This document shows positions 37,807-48,390 of a stretch of 64,000 nt of DNA, piece after piece. Each line of letters begins with the position of its first letter. The stretch's first letter is position 1. The notes under the pieces are model-generated. The model saw only the letters and a program-made list of their open reading frames with translations. It was not told the DNA's origin and ran no database searches. Source of the stretch: Ziziphus jujuba (lineage: Eukaryota > Streptophyta > Magnoliopsida > Rosales > Rhamnaceae); NCBI RefSeq assembly GCF_031755915.1, contig NC_083388.1, forward strand, positions 15,450,501-15,514,500, read 5' to 3'. A program made the translations under genes and the position numbers.

Positions 37807-39138
37807 ATGGCAGATTCAAAAATAAGAAGCAGAGATGGCTCATTAAGGATTAATGAAGAGGAATTCGTAGAGTTTAAGTGTGACTTTCGAGCAATGGGAG
37901 GTGGAGATGAACCTACAGACATGATGGCCATCTTGGAAGAACTCCAAAGGATGAATGCTCACTTTGACCACCTAGATCAAAGAATGGACAGATTTGAGAA
38001 TTCACAAGGTGGGCCGAATCCTAAGGTGGATTTCAATGGAGGCTGAAGATGAGGTTGAGGAGGCCTGGACATCCTAGGGTAGCATTTGAGGAAGGTAATT
38101 TTGGAAACAATCTAGAGGAGGAATTTGATGATATTTTTGCATTCCAAGGAAGGAAAAACCATGGGAGGCAAGTTAGAGATGAGGATGATGACCTTGTGAA
38201 TGTTAAAGTGAATATCCCACCATTTTTGGGAAAAAGTGATCCGGAGGCATACTTCGAGTGGGTGGAGCATATGGAGATGATATTTGATTGCCATAATTAT
38301 TCTAAGGCAAAGAATGTGAAATTGGCCACTTTGGAATTTGGACATTATGTACTCCAATGGTGGACTAATGAGCAAGGTACCTGAAGGAGAGTTGGTGATG
38401 AACCTATTATTACTTGGCGACAAATGAAAAGAGCCATGAGAAAGAAATTTATGCCAACTCACTACCATAGGTTGCTGCATCGAAAGCTTCAATCATTATC
38501 ATAAGGAAGTAGGACCGTGGAGGATTACTATAAAGAGATGGAGATGCTCATGATGAGATTGAGCATGAATGAGGATCATGAGGCAAATATGGAACGGTTT
38601 TTGGACGGTTTAAATCGTGAGATAGCCAACCAAGTGGAGTTACAACAATATGTAGAATTGGAGGAGATACTTCATGTGGCCATCAAGATTGAAAACCAAT
38701 TCAAAAGGAGGGGCACAAGCTCATAGTTTAGAGGTGTTTCAAATAGCGAGAGGATTAATTCAAGTGTCTGGAGAAGCAATCCCACCTATGAAGCAAGGAC
38801 AAAATCGAAGTAAGGGGATGAGAGTACCAACTGGCCAAAGAGGGAGATTAAGGTCGAACCTGCACAAGCAACAAAGTTTGAAGGCAAATCTGATCCTAAA
38901 TCTTTTAGAACCTATGAGATTGTTTGTTTTAAGTACCAGGGTTGAAGACATGTTACCCAGTCAATGTCTGAATCGAATAATAATGATACTAAAAGGCAAT
39001 GGAGAGTTGGAGTTCGAAAATGAAGAATCTGAGGGAGAGCCTGAATTTGTTGATGAAGAAATTGGGGATGAAGAGCAAGAAGAAGCCAAGACACTTAAGG
39101 CCTCAAAAGATGAATTGAGCTTGGTTGCAAGGTTCTAA
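37807..39138 (+). pseudogene. Gypsy1 gag, broken
   Basis: The likely start is ATG 37807 (MADSKIRSRDGSLRINEEEF), with a coiled-coil-like LEELQRMNAHFDHLDQRMDR segment. The frame ends at 38046 and resumes with an in-frame stop nearby at 38049-38384. There VNIPPFLGKSDPEAYFEWVE and FDCHNYSKAKNVKLATLEF form the retrotransposon gag core. After a stop at 38382 the core continues (MKRAMRKKFMPTHYHRLLHR) and 38517-38726 supplies RFLDGLNREIANQVELQQY. The zinc knuckle near 38915 is degenerate: the second Cys is Tyr and a frameshift follows. An acidic tail occupies 39000-39138. It is nonfunctional. Confidence 0.87.
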
Positions 39139-39214
39139 CCGTATATAAAGATGAAGTTCAAGTTCAAAGAGAAAACATCTTCCACACCTGATGTGAAATT
39201 CAAGGTAAAATTTG

Positions 39215-39531
39215 TAGTATGATAATTGATAGTGGAAGTTGAGAAATTAGGGTTAACAACCATTAAACATCCTAAATCATATAGATTACAATGGCTTAAT
39301 GATAGTGGAGAGATGAAAGTAAACAAACAAGACAAGGTAAAATTCAACATTGATAAATATATGGACGTTATATTATGTGATGTTGTTCCCATGCATGCTG
39401 GCCATATTTTATTAGGGAGGCTATGGAAATTTGCTAAAGACACAATACACTATGGGAGAGAGAATTCTATTGTATTTAAGTTTAAGCGGAAGAAGATCAA
39501 GCTTAAGCCATTAACTCCAAAAGAGGTGTAG
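39215..39531 (+). pseudogene. Gypsy1 aspartic protease, broken
   Basis: The sequence reads MIIDSGS at about 39219-39239, the DSG active site of the retroviral-type protease. A stop comes straight after it, and then the frame 39226-39531 continues with HPKSYRLQWLNDSGE and GHILLGRLWKFAKD (the ILLGRPW-type block that ends the domain). The active-site triad is still readable, but it is out of frame with the rest. Confidence 0.82.
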
Positions 39532-39839
39532 CACCCACAACTTCACCAATTGAAAAATGATGTAAGACCAATCTATCCATCCAAGGCAAGTCTTCTAAAA
39601 CTGAAATTGAGTGGAAAAATAATGAAAAAGCCTAGGGGGTGAAAAAAAGTGGAAAAATCGAGAGCATGAGAGAGAGTGAGGTGGCTATAAGTCACAAAGA
39701 AAAAGAGAGAAAAGAAAAGAAAGAGAAGAATTTTTATCTTAGCTTGAGTGAGATTAAAAAGGCAATTGTGAGTGATAAACCAATGCTGGTTATGATTTAT
39801 AAAGATGCTTATTTAAATCATCAAGCTAACTCCGAAGAG

Positions 39840-40575
39840 CCTGTATTGCCAAGTTCTATTTTTTCCTTTTACAGGATTTTGAAGATGTCTTTGCGGTGAA
39901 GATTCCAAATGGTTTACCACCTATCAGAGGGATTAAACATCAATTTATTGTCGAGAGATGCAATTCCTAATAGGCATGCATATATGAGTAATCGCAAGGA
40001 GACAAAGGAGCTACAAAGGTAAGTAAGTGAGTTGTTAGACAATGGTCATATTCGTGAGAGCATGAGTCCATGTGCTGTCCCTATTTTATTAGTACCTAAG
40101 AAAGATGGATCATGGCACATGTGTGTACATTGTAGGGCTATTAATAATATAACCATTAATTATAGGCATTTGATTCCTAGATTAGATGATATGCTTGATG
40201 AATTGTTTGGTGCTTTTATGTTTTCAAAATTTGATCTTAGGAGTGGATATCATCAAATTGGGATGAAAGAGGGTCATGAATGGAAAACTGCATTTAAAAC
40301 TAACTATGGTTTATATGGGTGATTAATAATGCCTTTTGGTTTAACTAATGCACCTAGCACTTTCATGATATTAATGAACCATGTCATCCGTCCATTCATT
40401 AAAAAATTTATGGTTGTTTACTTTGATGATATTCTTGTATATAGTAGGAATTTGGATGATCATGTAGGACATCTTAGGTTAGTTTAGGAGTGTTAGGAAG
40501 GAAAAATTGTTTGCTAATATTAAAAAAGTATGATTTTTGTCGAAATGAGCTTGTAATTTTAGGATTTGTTGTGAT
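39840..40575 (+). pseudogene. Gypsy1 reverse transcriptase, broken and truncated
   Basis: Frame 40032-40322 contains [36 protein letters not shown] and [20 protein letters not shown], the N-terminal RT blocks. After a stop at 40321, [17 protein letters not shown] and the catalytic YFDD (40419-40430) follow. The sequence then degenerates and breaks off near 40575, where thumb, RNase H and integrase should follow. Upstream (39840-40020) is the linker to protease with frame changes. Confidence 0.88.
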
Positions 40576-40827
40576 AGTGTTTAACCGAGAAGATTGGGTT
40601 TGGTTGCACTTAAGAAAGGAAAGGTTCCTAGAACAATAAAAGTCAAAGCTTATGCCACGAAGGGATGGACCTTTTCAAGTCTTAGAATGGATCAATGAAA
40701 ATGCTTACAAACTTGACTTACCAGGTGAGAATAATGTGAGTGCTACCTTTAATTTTGATGACTTATCTTCATTTGCTACAAATGATGACTTTGATTTGAA
40801 GGTAAATCCTTTTCAAGAGGAGAGGAA
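40576..40827 (+). pseudogene. Gypsy1 Pol C-terminus remnant and polypurine tract
   Basis: Frame 40652-40825 gives [20 protein letters not shown] and [16 protein letters not shown], the last segment of gypsy integrase before the 3' LTR. A leading W-V-W-L-H-L-R-K block is in another frame at about 40590. The junction to RT near 40575 marks the internal deletion. The purine-rich AAGAGGAGAGGAA at 40815-40827 directly precedes the 3' LTR and is the plus-strand primer. Confidence 0.87.
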
Positions 40828-41955
40828 TGATAAGAACCCCGTCTGTACCTGTTCAACCGACTACCCGTTGGGTGCTGATCCTATACAAATGAAGATGGGG
40901 CTAATCAAGAGGACATAAGCTAAGAGATTCAAGGAAAACTTGGTTAGCTTTATACAAGGTGTGATTCAAAGTCAAGAGGGCATGACCATACCCAAAGATC
41001 CAAAACTCGTCTTGCACATCCAAGTTACGAAGGCGGAAATGGATCTAGCAAGCTGTTTTGGTGCATTTATGGATCCCGAGCAGCAAAGAATTAATTTGTT
41101 GACTTATGAATGAGATTGAGCACTCTAAGAGACCATGAAACCATGTCAAGGCAGAAGAAAGATTGACCAAACATCACATTTGCACACAAGACTCCATTTG
41201 GTCAAAAATCATCCAATTTGGCATTGACTTTGACTTCTTTTGTCGGTCAAGCAAGTTTGACTTATTCTAATCCAGGGAAACATATGTGAATCAATATAAA
41301 TCCTATTTGGCATCCAACATGGCATATTGGAGGTGATTTGAAGCTCAAACTAGCTGGTGATTGGACAAAAATAGCTTAGTTTGAAAACTAGTAAACTAGT
41401 TTCCTAATTTGAACATTTGACTTTTGTTTTAGGAAATAGTCTTTATTTTTATTTATATTTATTTACTTGCTGAAGAAATTACTTTTGAAAAGTTATAATT
41501 TTATTATTTTGATTGTAAATTAATTAATTCCTATTTTAAAATTAGGGAATTAATAATACAAATTAGATGGATGTGAAATTTGTTAATTTCCTTTTTTGCT
41601 CACCAATGTTGCCGACTTTTACCTAGCTAAATTATGGTTTTTGTTTTGTGATTTTAGCCTATTTAAGGCCTTATTTTTAAATGGAATGGCAACTTAGATT
41701 ATTATTCACAAAATTATTTGTGAGAAGAATTCTCTTTGTTCTCTTTGAACACCCAAAATACTTAATAGAGATCAAGTATTTTAGTTTGACTTATCAATAG
41801 GATTTCTATCACCTATTACATCATCTTCATCATATATCAAGGTTTCTAATCATAAGTTGATTAGAGAGTTAAGGTGACCATTAAAATCTTAACTTAATTG
41901 TGGTCTAGGCTAATATAATACGGGTTTAGAAGCAAGTTGACCTAAATTTGTATCA
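40828..41955 (+). repeat. Gypsy1 3' LTR
   Basis: It starts TGATAAGAACCCC after the polypurine tract and ends TTGTATCA, at 1128 bases. It lacks the hAT insert of the 5' LTR, so that insertion came after gypsy1 integrated. It is followed by GAGTA and the right part of the gypsy2 LTR. Confidence 0.9.
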
Positions 41956-42092
41956 GAGTACCAAGATAAAAACAATTAATCAAAATTTTTGTAATTAGTC
42001 TAATATTAAAACCAATCCTTGTGAGAACAATACTCTCTCATCACTCTATTACTTGATACAACTCGTATATACGTGCAAAATTTGTGCATCAA
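41956..42092 (+). repeat. Gypsy2 5' LTR, right portion
   Basis: It continues the LTR after the gypsy1 insertion. The first 75 bases match the reverse complement of 51095-51022. It ends GTGCATCA before the primer binding site. Confidence 0.8.
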
Positions 42093-42098
42093 GTTTCT

Positions 42099-42116
42099 GG
42101 CACCGTTGCTAGGGAT
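42099..42116 (+). other. Gypsy2 primer binding site, tRNA-Asp type
   Basis: TGGCACCGTTGCTAGGGA follows the LTR end after six bases. It is a slightly changed form of the TGGCGCCGTTGCCGGGGA site of Athila/Tat-type plant gypsy elements, taken to pair with tRNA-Asp. Confidence 0.75.
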
Positions 42117-42269
42117 TAAATGTTTTGATATTTTTCTAATACTGAAATTGCATTACTTGTTCTTAACTTAGGCGTTTGATTAGTTTTGCTTAATTTTGTT
42201 TTTGTAGTGTATGTGAAGTGCTCAAAAACAGCTTTTACCTCTTAATTCGAAGATAGAACGGGCTTGTCA

Positions 42270-42795
42270 TATGAATCAGAACCTAAGAAGGGAACAAAAG
42301 AGTGCTATGGTGAACAACAATGAAAATCCACCTCGATAAAGAGCCATTTGGGATTATTCCATGCCTCAAGAACATTATTTAGGGATAGAGCATCAACCAA
42401 TCAATGTGAAGAATTTTGAGATAAAGCCGACCTTAATCAACATGGTCCAACAAAACCAATTCGGTGGTGAGGTAAGTGAGTCCCTAATATTCACTTGACA
42501 ATGTTCTTACAACTTGCAGATACAATCAAGTACAATGGAGTTGATGAGGATGTTATTCGATTGTGCTTGTTTCCTTTTCCTTTTTCACTCAAAGGAAAGG
42601 CTTTGGCTTGGTTTCATGCTTTGCAACTTGGAGCATTTCTACTTAGGAGGAGCTTATAGATAGATTCTTGATCAAGTTTTTCCCTCTTTCAAAGTCCTTG
42701 AAGGTAAGAAGTGAAATTGGTCAATTCCATCAATTAAACCTTGAGACGATGAATGATGCATAGGAAAGATTTAAAGAGCTTTTAAGGAAGTGTAC
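42270..42795 (+). pseudogene. Gypsy2 gag, N-terminal half, broken
   Basis: After a MNQNLRREQK start at about 42271 the sequence passes through several stops. It shows LADTIKYNGVDEDVIRLCLF and PFSLKGKALAWFHAL (about 42510-42615), the conserved core of Athila-type Gag. The text QFHQLNLETMNDA is followed by a TAG stop (42761-42763) where Trp is usual, then RFKELLRKC. The gene is cut there by the palindrome-rich insert and resumes at about 44823. Confidence 0.8.
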
Positions 42796-42942
42796 GAAGT
42801 AGATACAAAGGTGTTACAAAGTAACACCGTAGCTCAATCTTTAGCTTCGAAATATCTCCCTTCGGGAGCTATAACTCAAATAAGGAATGTTTCCCCTCTC
42901 TAACTCTCCCTCGGGGAGAGTACTCAAATCAGTCCATTACCC

Positions 42943-43121
42943 CCCTAAGGGTAGCTAATAAGCTTTTTATCCGTAGAGAAGGTACTTATTAGCGGAGGGG
43001 AGCTTGTTTTGTGGATTGGAGCCTATATATACGCGCATGCATAAACGCGCACATGAAGTCACTCCTCTTCGCTAATAAGTACCTTCTCTATGGAGAAAAA
43101 GCTTATTAGCTACCCTTAGGG
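42943..43121. repeat. 58-nt inverted repeat with 63-nt loop
   Basis: Arms 42943-43000 and 43064-43121 are reverse complements with about four mismatches (shared core gtagctaataagcttttt). Similar arm sequences recur at about 44091-44150 and 44309-44343. The loop unit gcttgttttgtggattgg... occurs again at 43298-43367 and, diverged, near 44041-44090. Confidence 0.88.
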
Positions 43122-44147
43122 AGTTAGCCCTGATGTACAGACAATTATCCTGTAAGTCAGGTTTACTACCGATTGCCCGACTAAGGCCTCTTCAAAGCGG
43201 ACGGAGGATAACTTTTTCTTTGAACGAATCTTGCTCTCTTATCTGCTTCTTCTTTTGCTGACAATTCTTCTGTTCTCAGAGTGTCCTTCCTTTTTCTAGC
43301 TTGTTTTGTGGATTGGAGCCTATATATACGTGCATGCATAAACGCGCACACGAAGTCACTCCTCTCCAGGAGCTATTTCTCGTCCCTTTATAGGGGTAGC
43401 TTTACTCTTCTTGCAATATCTTCTTTCTTAAATCCTAAGGTAGTTTATAAAGAGCTTTTTTGCAGTTTACGTTAAGGTTTTTAATCTCACCCCCCGTCCT
43501 AGAACACAAGACACTAAATTCGAAACGAGAGCTCAATCTTCGGCTTCGAAATATCTACCTTCGGGAGCTATTTCTCGTCCCTTTAAGTAATAGAATCGAG
43601 TTACCAAGCAGCTAGGGGGAGAAGGTTCACAGGTCATTATACGATAATGTTTGATTCCTTGATTTTTCTTAGGGGAAACGTACCGCTTCTCTCATAAAGA
43701 CTAGGGTAGAACTAAGAAGATAATGTTCGTGCAGCCCTCATTGTTCGCTCCCCTTTTAGGGGAGCTCAATCTTCGGCTTCAAAAGAGAGTGTCCTTCCTT
43801 TTTCTAGCTTGTTTTATGGATTGGAGCTCCCCTTCCCCTGCTGACCAAAGCGCCTAGGGACCGTAGACACGTTCTCTTTCTCATTGACCTTAGGAAAGCT
43901 ACCCCTAATATAGCTTTCCCTGGAGTAGCAATCCCACCCTTGTCCAGTACACCAAGGCGAGCATTGCAAAAATAAGAGCATTTCGCGGCATGGGGATTTT
44001 GACTCGAATCGGTCCATTACCCCCATAAGTCCCCCTCGGGGGGATTGGACCTTATATATATGAATGCATAAATGCACACACGGAGTCACTGCTCTCCGCT
44101 AATAAGTACCTTCTCTACGGATAAAAAGCTTATTAGCTACCCTTAGG

Positions 44148-44303
44148 GAGTACACCCTGATTTTGATGCTGGGTTCGTGTTTTTTGTATTAGTCTTTATG
44201 AGAGAAGCGGTACATTTCCCCTCTAGAGTACACCCTGATTTTGATGCTGGGTTCGTGTTTTTTGTACTAGTCTTTATGAGAGAAGCGGTACATTTCCCCT
44301 CTC
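44148..44303. repeat. 78-bp tandem duplication
   Basis: The unit gagtacaccctgattttgat... is present twice in direct tandem (44148-44225 and 44226-44303) with one internal T/C difference and a small end difference. The near identity suggests the duplication is younger than most of the decay around it, or was inherited from a repeat-rich source. Confidence 0.92.
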
Positions 44304-44822
44304 TAGCTTGGGTAGCTAATAAGCTTTTTATCCGTAGAGAAGGACCCTATAACCTCCAACACCTATCCTTACTAAGGTAGAGAACCTTCGTAAAGAATGG
44401 ATATTTTTTACATATAGCCATCAGACCATATGGATGATGGTAAGCACATATTTCGCTCCAAATGACAAACTCTGATAATCGAAACAAGAGTGAAGTGACC
44501 CTTGAACAAGGGGCACGAACGAGAGCTTCAAATACCTAGATAATCCCCCCAAGGGGAGATATTTCGAAGCCGAAGATTGAGCTCCCCTAAAAGGGGAGGG
44601 TTATTAAGCTTTAATAGAGTCTGTAACAGGAAAATAAAGCGATAAAACCAGTCATTGAAAATTGAATTTTCATTGTTTTGATGCTGGGTACCTTAGGATT
44701 TAAGAAAGAAGATATTGCTAGAAAAGTAAAGTACTATTAGATAAGGAACGTTTCCCCTCTCTAGCTCAAAACCATGAAAATTCGATTTTCAATGATAACA
44801 GGTTCCTCGAAATGGCTATTAT

Positions 44823-45470
44823 GAGTGCGTCCTCATCGACATGTTTTACAATGGTTTTAATGGCCTGGTCACACTCAGATCGTTATTGATAGTTTTGCTT
44901 TTGGATCATTGATGGAAAAGACGGTGGATGAGGTGTATGCATTGATTAAGGAGATGGTATCTTATTCTTTTAGTTAACCTATTAAGAGGTAAATGGGAAG
45001 GAGACCCACTGGCGGTCATAAAGTTTATGTACTCACCAATTTGAAGGTGAAGGTTGATGCTCTTTCACATCAATTGGTTTCACTTGGTTTTAACGTTTCC
45101 TCATCTAGTTCAAGTTTGGAGCCAACATCTAGCATGTCTTACTGATAGGTGAGCACTCGCAAGAATAATGCTCATTTGTGGAACAAAATTGGAGCTACAA
45201 TTTTAGGCCTAACAACAATCTTCCTAACTATTATCATCCAGGGTTAAGAAATCAACAAAACTTCTCGTATGTAAATCCAAGAAATGCATTAAATCCACCA
45301 CTGAGTTTCCAAAAGCCTAAGGAAGAGAAACCATCCATTGAAGATTTGATCACTTCGATGAACTCACTTTTCTTGGAGACTAGAGGAAGGCTTAACGAGG
45401 ACGAAGCTAGGCTCGATTCAATTGAGATTCATTATGCTAATAACTGTGGAGTCACTTGAACATCAAATTA
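44823..45470 (+). pseudogene. Gypsy2 gag, C-terminal half, broken
   Basis: Directly after the insert the sequence reads RPHRHVLQWF (continuing the motif interrupted at 42795), then DSFAFGSLMEKTVDEVYALI and further Gag sequence. The frame 45178-45459 has NYYHPGLRNQQNFSY followed by a Lys/Glu-rich segment. Stops are present at several places (for example near 44854 and 44975). Confidence 0.8.
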
Positions 45471-45999
45471 GGCAATTGTATAATGAAATAAAAGGAAAGT
45501 CCATTGGTAAATTTCCAAATGATACAAAAGCGAATACAAAATAATGCAAGGCCATTACACTTAGAAGTGGGAAGGAATACCAAGGACCTATATCTTCTAA
45601 TGGTGTATCTTAAGAAAAGGTGGTTGAAAAAGAGTCATCTAAGGTTGAGGAAGTTAAGGATGATCAAGCAAAGAAGTTGATGAGGAGTTCTCTTTCCATG
45701 GTGATTTGAAGAAGAAAGAGTCTACAGAGGTATGTTCGGGTTCCATAAATTTTATGAATAACCCTCATCTTTTGCCAACACAATTACCTTACGCTCAAGA
45801 TTTTCAAAAGAAGAACCTAGACTTTCAATTTGCCTAATTCCTTGAAATTTTTAAGAATATACATATTAACATCCCTTTTGTCGATGTACTTGAGCAAATG
45901 CCCAATTATGCAAAATTTATAAAGGAAGTGATGTCCAAGAAAAGGAATTGGGAGGATAATGAGACCGTCAAGCTAATTGAAGGGTGTAGTACAATTATT

Positions 46000-46374
46000 C
46001 AAAGGAAAATTCCATAAAAGCTAAAGGATCCTAGCTCTTTCACTATTTCTTGTAATATTGGTGGTATCACTTTTGATAAGGCACTGTGCGATTTAGGAGC
46101 CAGGATGAATCTTATACCTTTGTCAGTTTCCAAAAGGATTGGTCTTGGAGAGGTCAAGTATGTGAAAATTACACTCCAAATGGTGGATAGTTCATTCACC
46201 TATCTTTATGGGATCATTGAAGATGTACTTATTAAGGTTGACAAGTTTATATTTTCCTTCTACATTGTAATTTTGGATATGAAGGAGGATTGTGACATTC
46301 CTATCATTGTTGGCCACCCATTCCTAGCTATGGGAAAGGCATTGATAGATGTGTCTATGGGAACCTTACTTTGA
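46000..46374 (+). pseudogene. Gypsy2 protease
   Basis: The frame at about 46020-46374 has ALCDLGARMNLIPLSVSKRI, the DLGA-type aspartic protease site of Athila/Tat elements, and ends in IPIIVGHPFLAMGKALIDV, the ILGRPFL-like block that closes the domain. A stop lies at 46018, and Gly-Ala-Ser has become Gly-Ala-Arg at the active site. It is probably inactive. Confidence 0.83.
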
Positions 46375-46904
46375 GAGTGAATGGTGAAGAGGTAAGTTTC
46401 AATATTCTTTCTACTATGAAACTTTTAGTTGATGTAGAGAGTTGTGATCATATTGATGTTGTTTATGCTTGCATTGAATCATTTTTCCATAATGATAACA
46501 TAATGGTACATTCTTATGATGGAAAGGATGATATTTATCTTGTTGATAGTGAAATTGATGATATAGATGAAACTAATGCTTGGTTTGAGAATGTGCATGT
46601 TGGGAAACCTTTAGAGCATGATGAATATTTTGATGCAATAGATTCATTTGATAATGAGGTTGATTATTGGTTTAATATCTCACATATTGTTGATGCATCT
46701 CATAATATTATGGCTTCTATAAATGTTTCTTTGAAAGTGAAGGAAAAGGAGTCGGTTCCCAAGGAATTGGATTTGAAGCTTTTTCCTGACCATTTGAAAT
46801 ATGCTTATTTAGGTCCAAATTCCTCATTTCTGATGGTGATTTATTCATATTTAAGTCAAAAAGAGGAAGATAAGCTCCTGGAAGTCTTGAGGAAGCATTA
46901 TTGA
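46371..46904 (+). pseudogene. Gypsy2 protease-RT linker
   Basis: A 177-residue open frame, the longest in the element, is rich in Asp and Val and ends with PKELDLKLFPDHLKYAYLGP, SYLSQKEEDKLLEVLRKHY, which normally sits just upstream of gypsy RT. It overlaps the end of the protease frame in another phase, so a frameshift separates the two. Confidence 0.78.
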
Positions 46905-47745
46905 CTATCGGTTGGTGAGTCGAGGACATTAAGGGTATAAACCCTCTATTGAGCATCAACATCGATTGAATCCAGTTATGCAAGAGGTTGTGAGAAAGGA
47001 GGTGATGAAACTATGGAATGAGGGCATCATTTGTGCAATTTCTGATTGTTCTTAGGTGAGCTCTGTTCAAGTTGTTCCTAAGAAGGGTGGCATGATGGTG
47101 ATTGAAAGTGATAATAAAGAGATTATCCCTTCTAGGATCATTACCAAGTCGTATTTTTGCATTAACTACCGAAAGCTAAACAAGACCACCCATAAAGATC
47201 ACTTTCCACTACCTTTTATTGTTCAAATGCTAGACCATCTTGCTGAGTATCAATATTATTGTTTTTTGGATGAATATTTCGAATATAATCAAATTGCAGT
47301 AACTCTCAAAGACTAAGAGAAAACAACTTTTACTTGCTCATATGGGACTTTTGCTTTCTGTTGGATGCCCTTTGGACTTTGTAATACTCCCACCACATTT
47401 CAAATATGCACGATGGCAATTTTCTCTGACATAGTGGAGAATATCATGGAAGTTTTTATGGACGACTTCTCCATATTTAGGACTTCTTTTGATCATGGTT
47501 TGCAAAATCTTGATTTGGTTTTGGAAAGATGTGAGAAGACCAATTTTGTGCTCAATTGGGAAAAATGACATTTCATGGTGAAGGAAGGTATTGTGCTAAG
47601 GCATCGCATTTCATCTAAAGGGTTGGAAGTTGATCGTGCTAAGATTGCCACAATTAAGAAGCTTCCCCCATCAACCAATGTTAAAGGCATTCGAAGCTTC
47701 TTTGGGCATGCCAGATTTTATAGATGATTCGTCAAGGACTTTTCT
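46905..47745 (+). pseudogene. Gypsy2 reverse transcriptase, broken
   Basis: The blocks are VSSVQVVPKKGGM (after TAG 47053-47055), FCINYRKLNKTTHKDHFPLP, a stop TAA at 47314-47316, WMPFGLCNTPTTFQICTMAI and the catalytic FMDD (47455-47466). NWEK, a TGA, HFMVKEGIVL and the KIATIKKLPPSTNVKGIRSF thumb region follow, with a TGA at 47725-47727. The enzyme is recognisable from end to end but has at least four stops. Confidence 0.9.
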
Positions 47746-48390
47746 ATGATTGTAAAGCCACTTTGCTCTCTATTTGAAAAAGATGCAAATTTTATTTTTG
47801 ATGCGGAGTGTCTTGAAGCTTTTAATGTGATTAAAGAAAAGCTTGTGTCAGCTTCAATCATGATTACACAAATTCGAAGGAACCATTTGAAATCATGTGT
47901 GATGCAAGTGACTTTGCAATTAGTGCGGTATTGGGATAAAGAAGAGATAAGATTTTTCGGGCAATCTTGTATGCAAGTAAAATTCTTAATCAAGCTCAAG
48001 TCAATTACACAACCACCAGAAAGGAAATGTTAACGGTGGTCTTTGCATGTGACAAGTTTTGGTCATACATTCTTAGGTCCAAATTCATTATTTACACCAA
48101 CCATGCTGCCATGAGATACCTTTTCAACAAAAAAGATGCTAAGCCTCACTTAATCCGATAGATCTTGCTTCTACAAGAATTTGATCTTGAAATTAAGGAT
48201 ATAAAGGGAAATGAGTATGTGGTGGTGGATCATTTATCAAGGCTTGAAAATCTTCAAGAGGAAAGTGATACTCATATTTATGAATTATTTCCGGATGAAA
48301 GAATCTTGAAGGTGGATGTCAAATTGCCTTGGTTCGTCAATTTGATGAATTATTTTTCCTGCAAAGTCTTACCATAAGCAACAAAAGAAG
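47746..48390 (+). pseudogene. Gypsy2 RNase H, broken
   Basis: CMQVKFL-type and MYASKILNQAQVNYTTTRKE, MLTVVFACDKFWSYIL and TNHAAMRYLFNKKDAKPHLIR lie in the frame 47967-48161, which stops with TAG at 48159-48161. The next frame (48165-48377) continues LLQEFDLEIKDIKGNEYVVV and DHLSRLENL, the end of RNase H and start of the linker to integrase. The first catalytic Asp block near 47890 is frameshifted. Confidence 0.88.

Larger units (their letters stand above)
34964..41955 (+). mobile_element. Ty3/gypsy element gypsy1 (chromovirus-like), internally deleted
   Basis: Two LTRs flank gag, protease and RT: the 5' one at 34964-36697 (1135 bases without its hAT insert) and the 3' one at 40828-41955 (1128 bases). 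RNase H and most of integrase are missing, and the RT sequence jumps near 40575 to the last part of Pol. The primer binding site is at 36700-36711 and the polypurine tract at 40815-40827. It sits inside the gypsy2 5' LTR. A solo LTR of the same family is at 20485-21582. Stops and frameshifts make it inactive. Confidence 0.92.
42796..44822. other. Palindrome-rich foreign insert, possibly mitochondrial DNA
   Basis: The block interrupts gypsy2 gag exactly between two adjacent gag motifs and differs sharply from its surroundings: less AT-rich, full of cccctaagggtagc, cttcgggagc and ccccctcggggg phrases. Its parts recur as direct and inverted copies, including a 58-nt hairpin arm pair (42943-43000 and 43064-43121), a 78-bp tandem duplication (44148-44303) and inverted gagctcaatcttcggcttc units. 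Short open frames inside resemble nothing I know. Plant mitochondrial genomes contain such dispersed palindromic repeats, so a nuclear mitochondrial insertion is my best guess. The possible target duplication is AAGTG/GAGTG. Confidence 0.5.
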
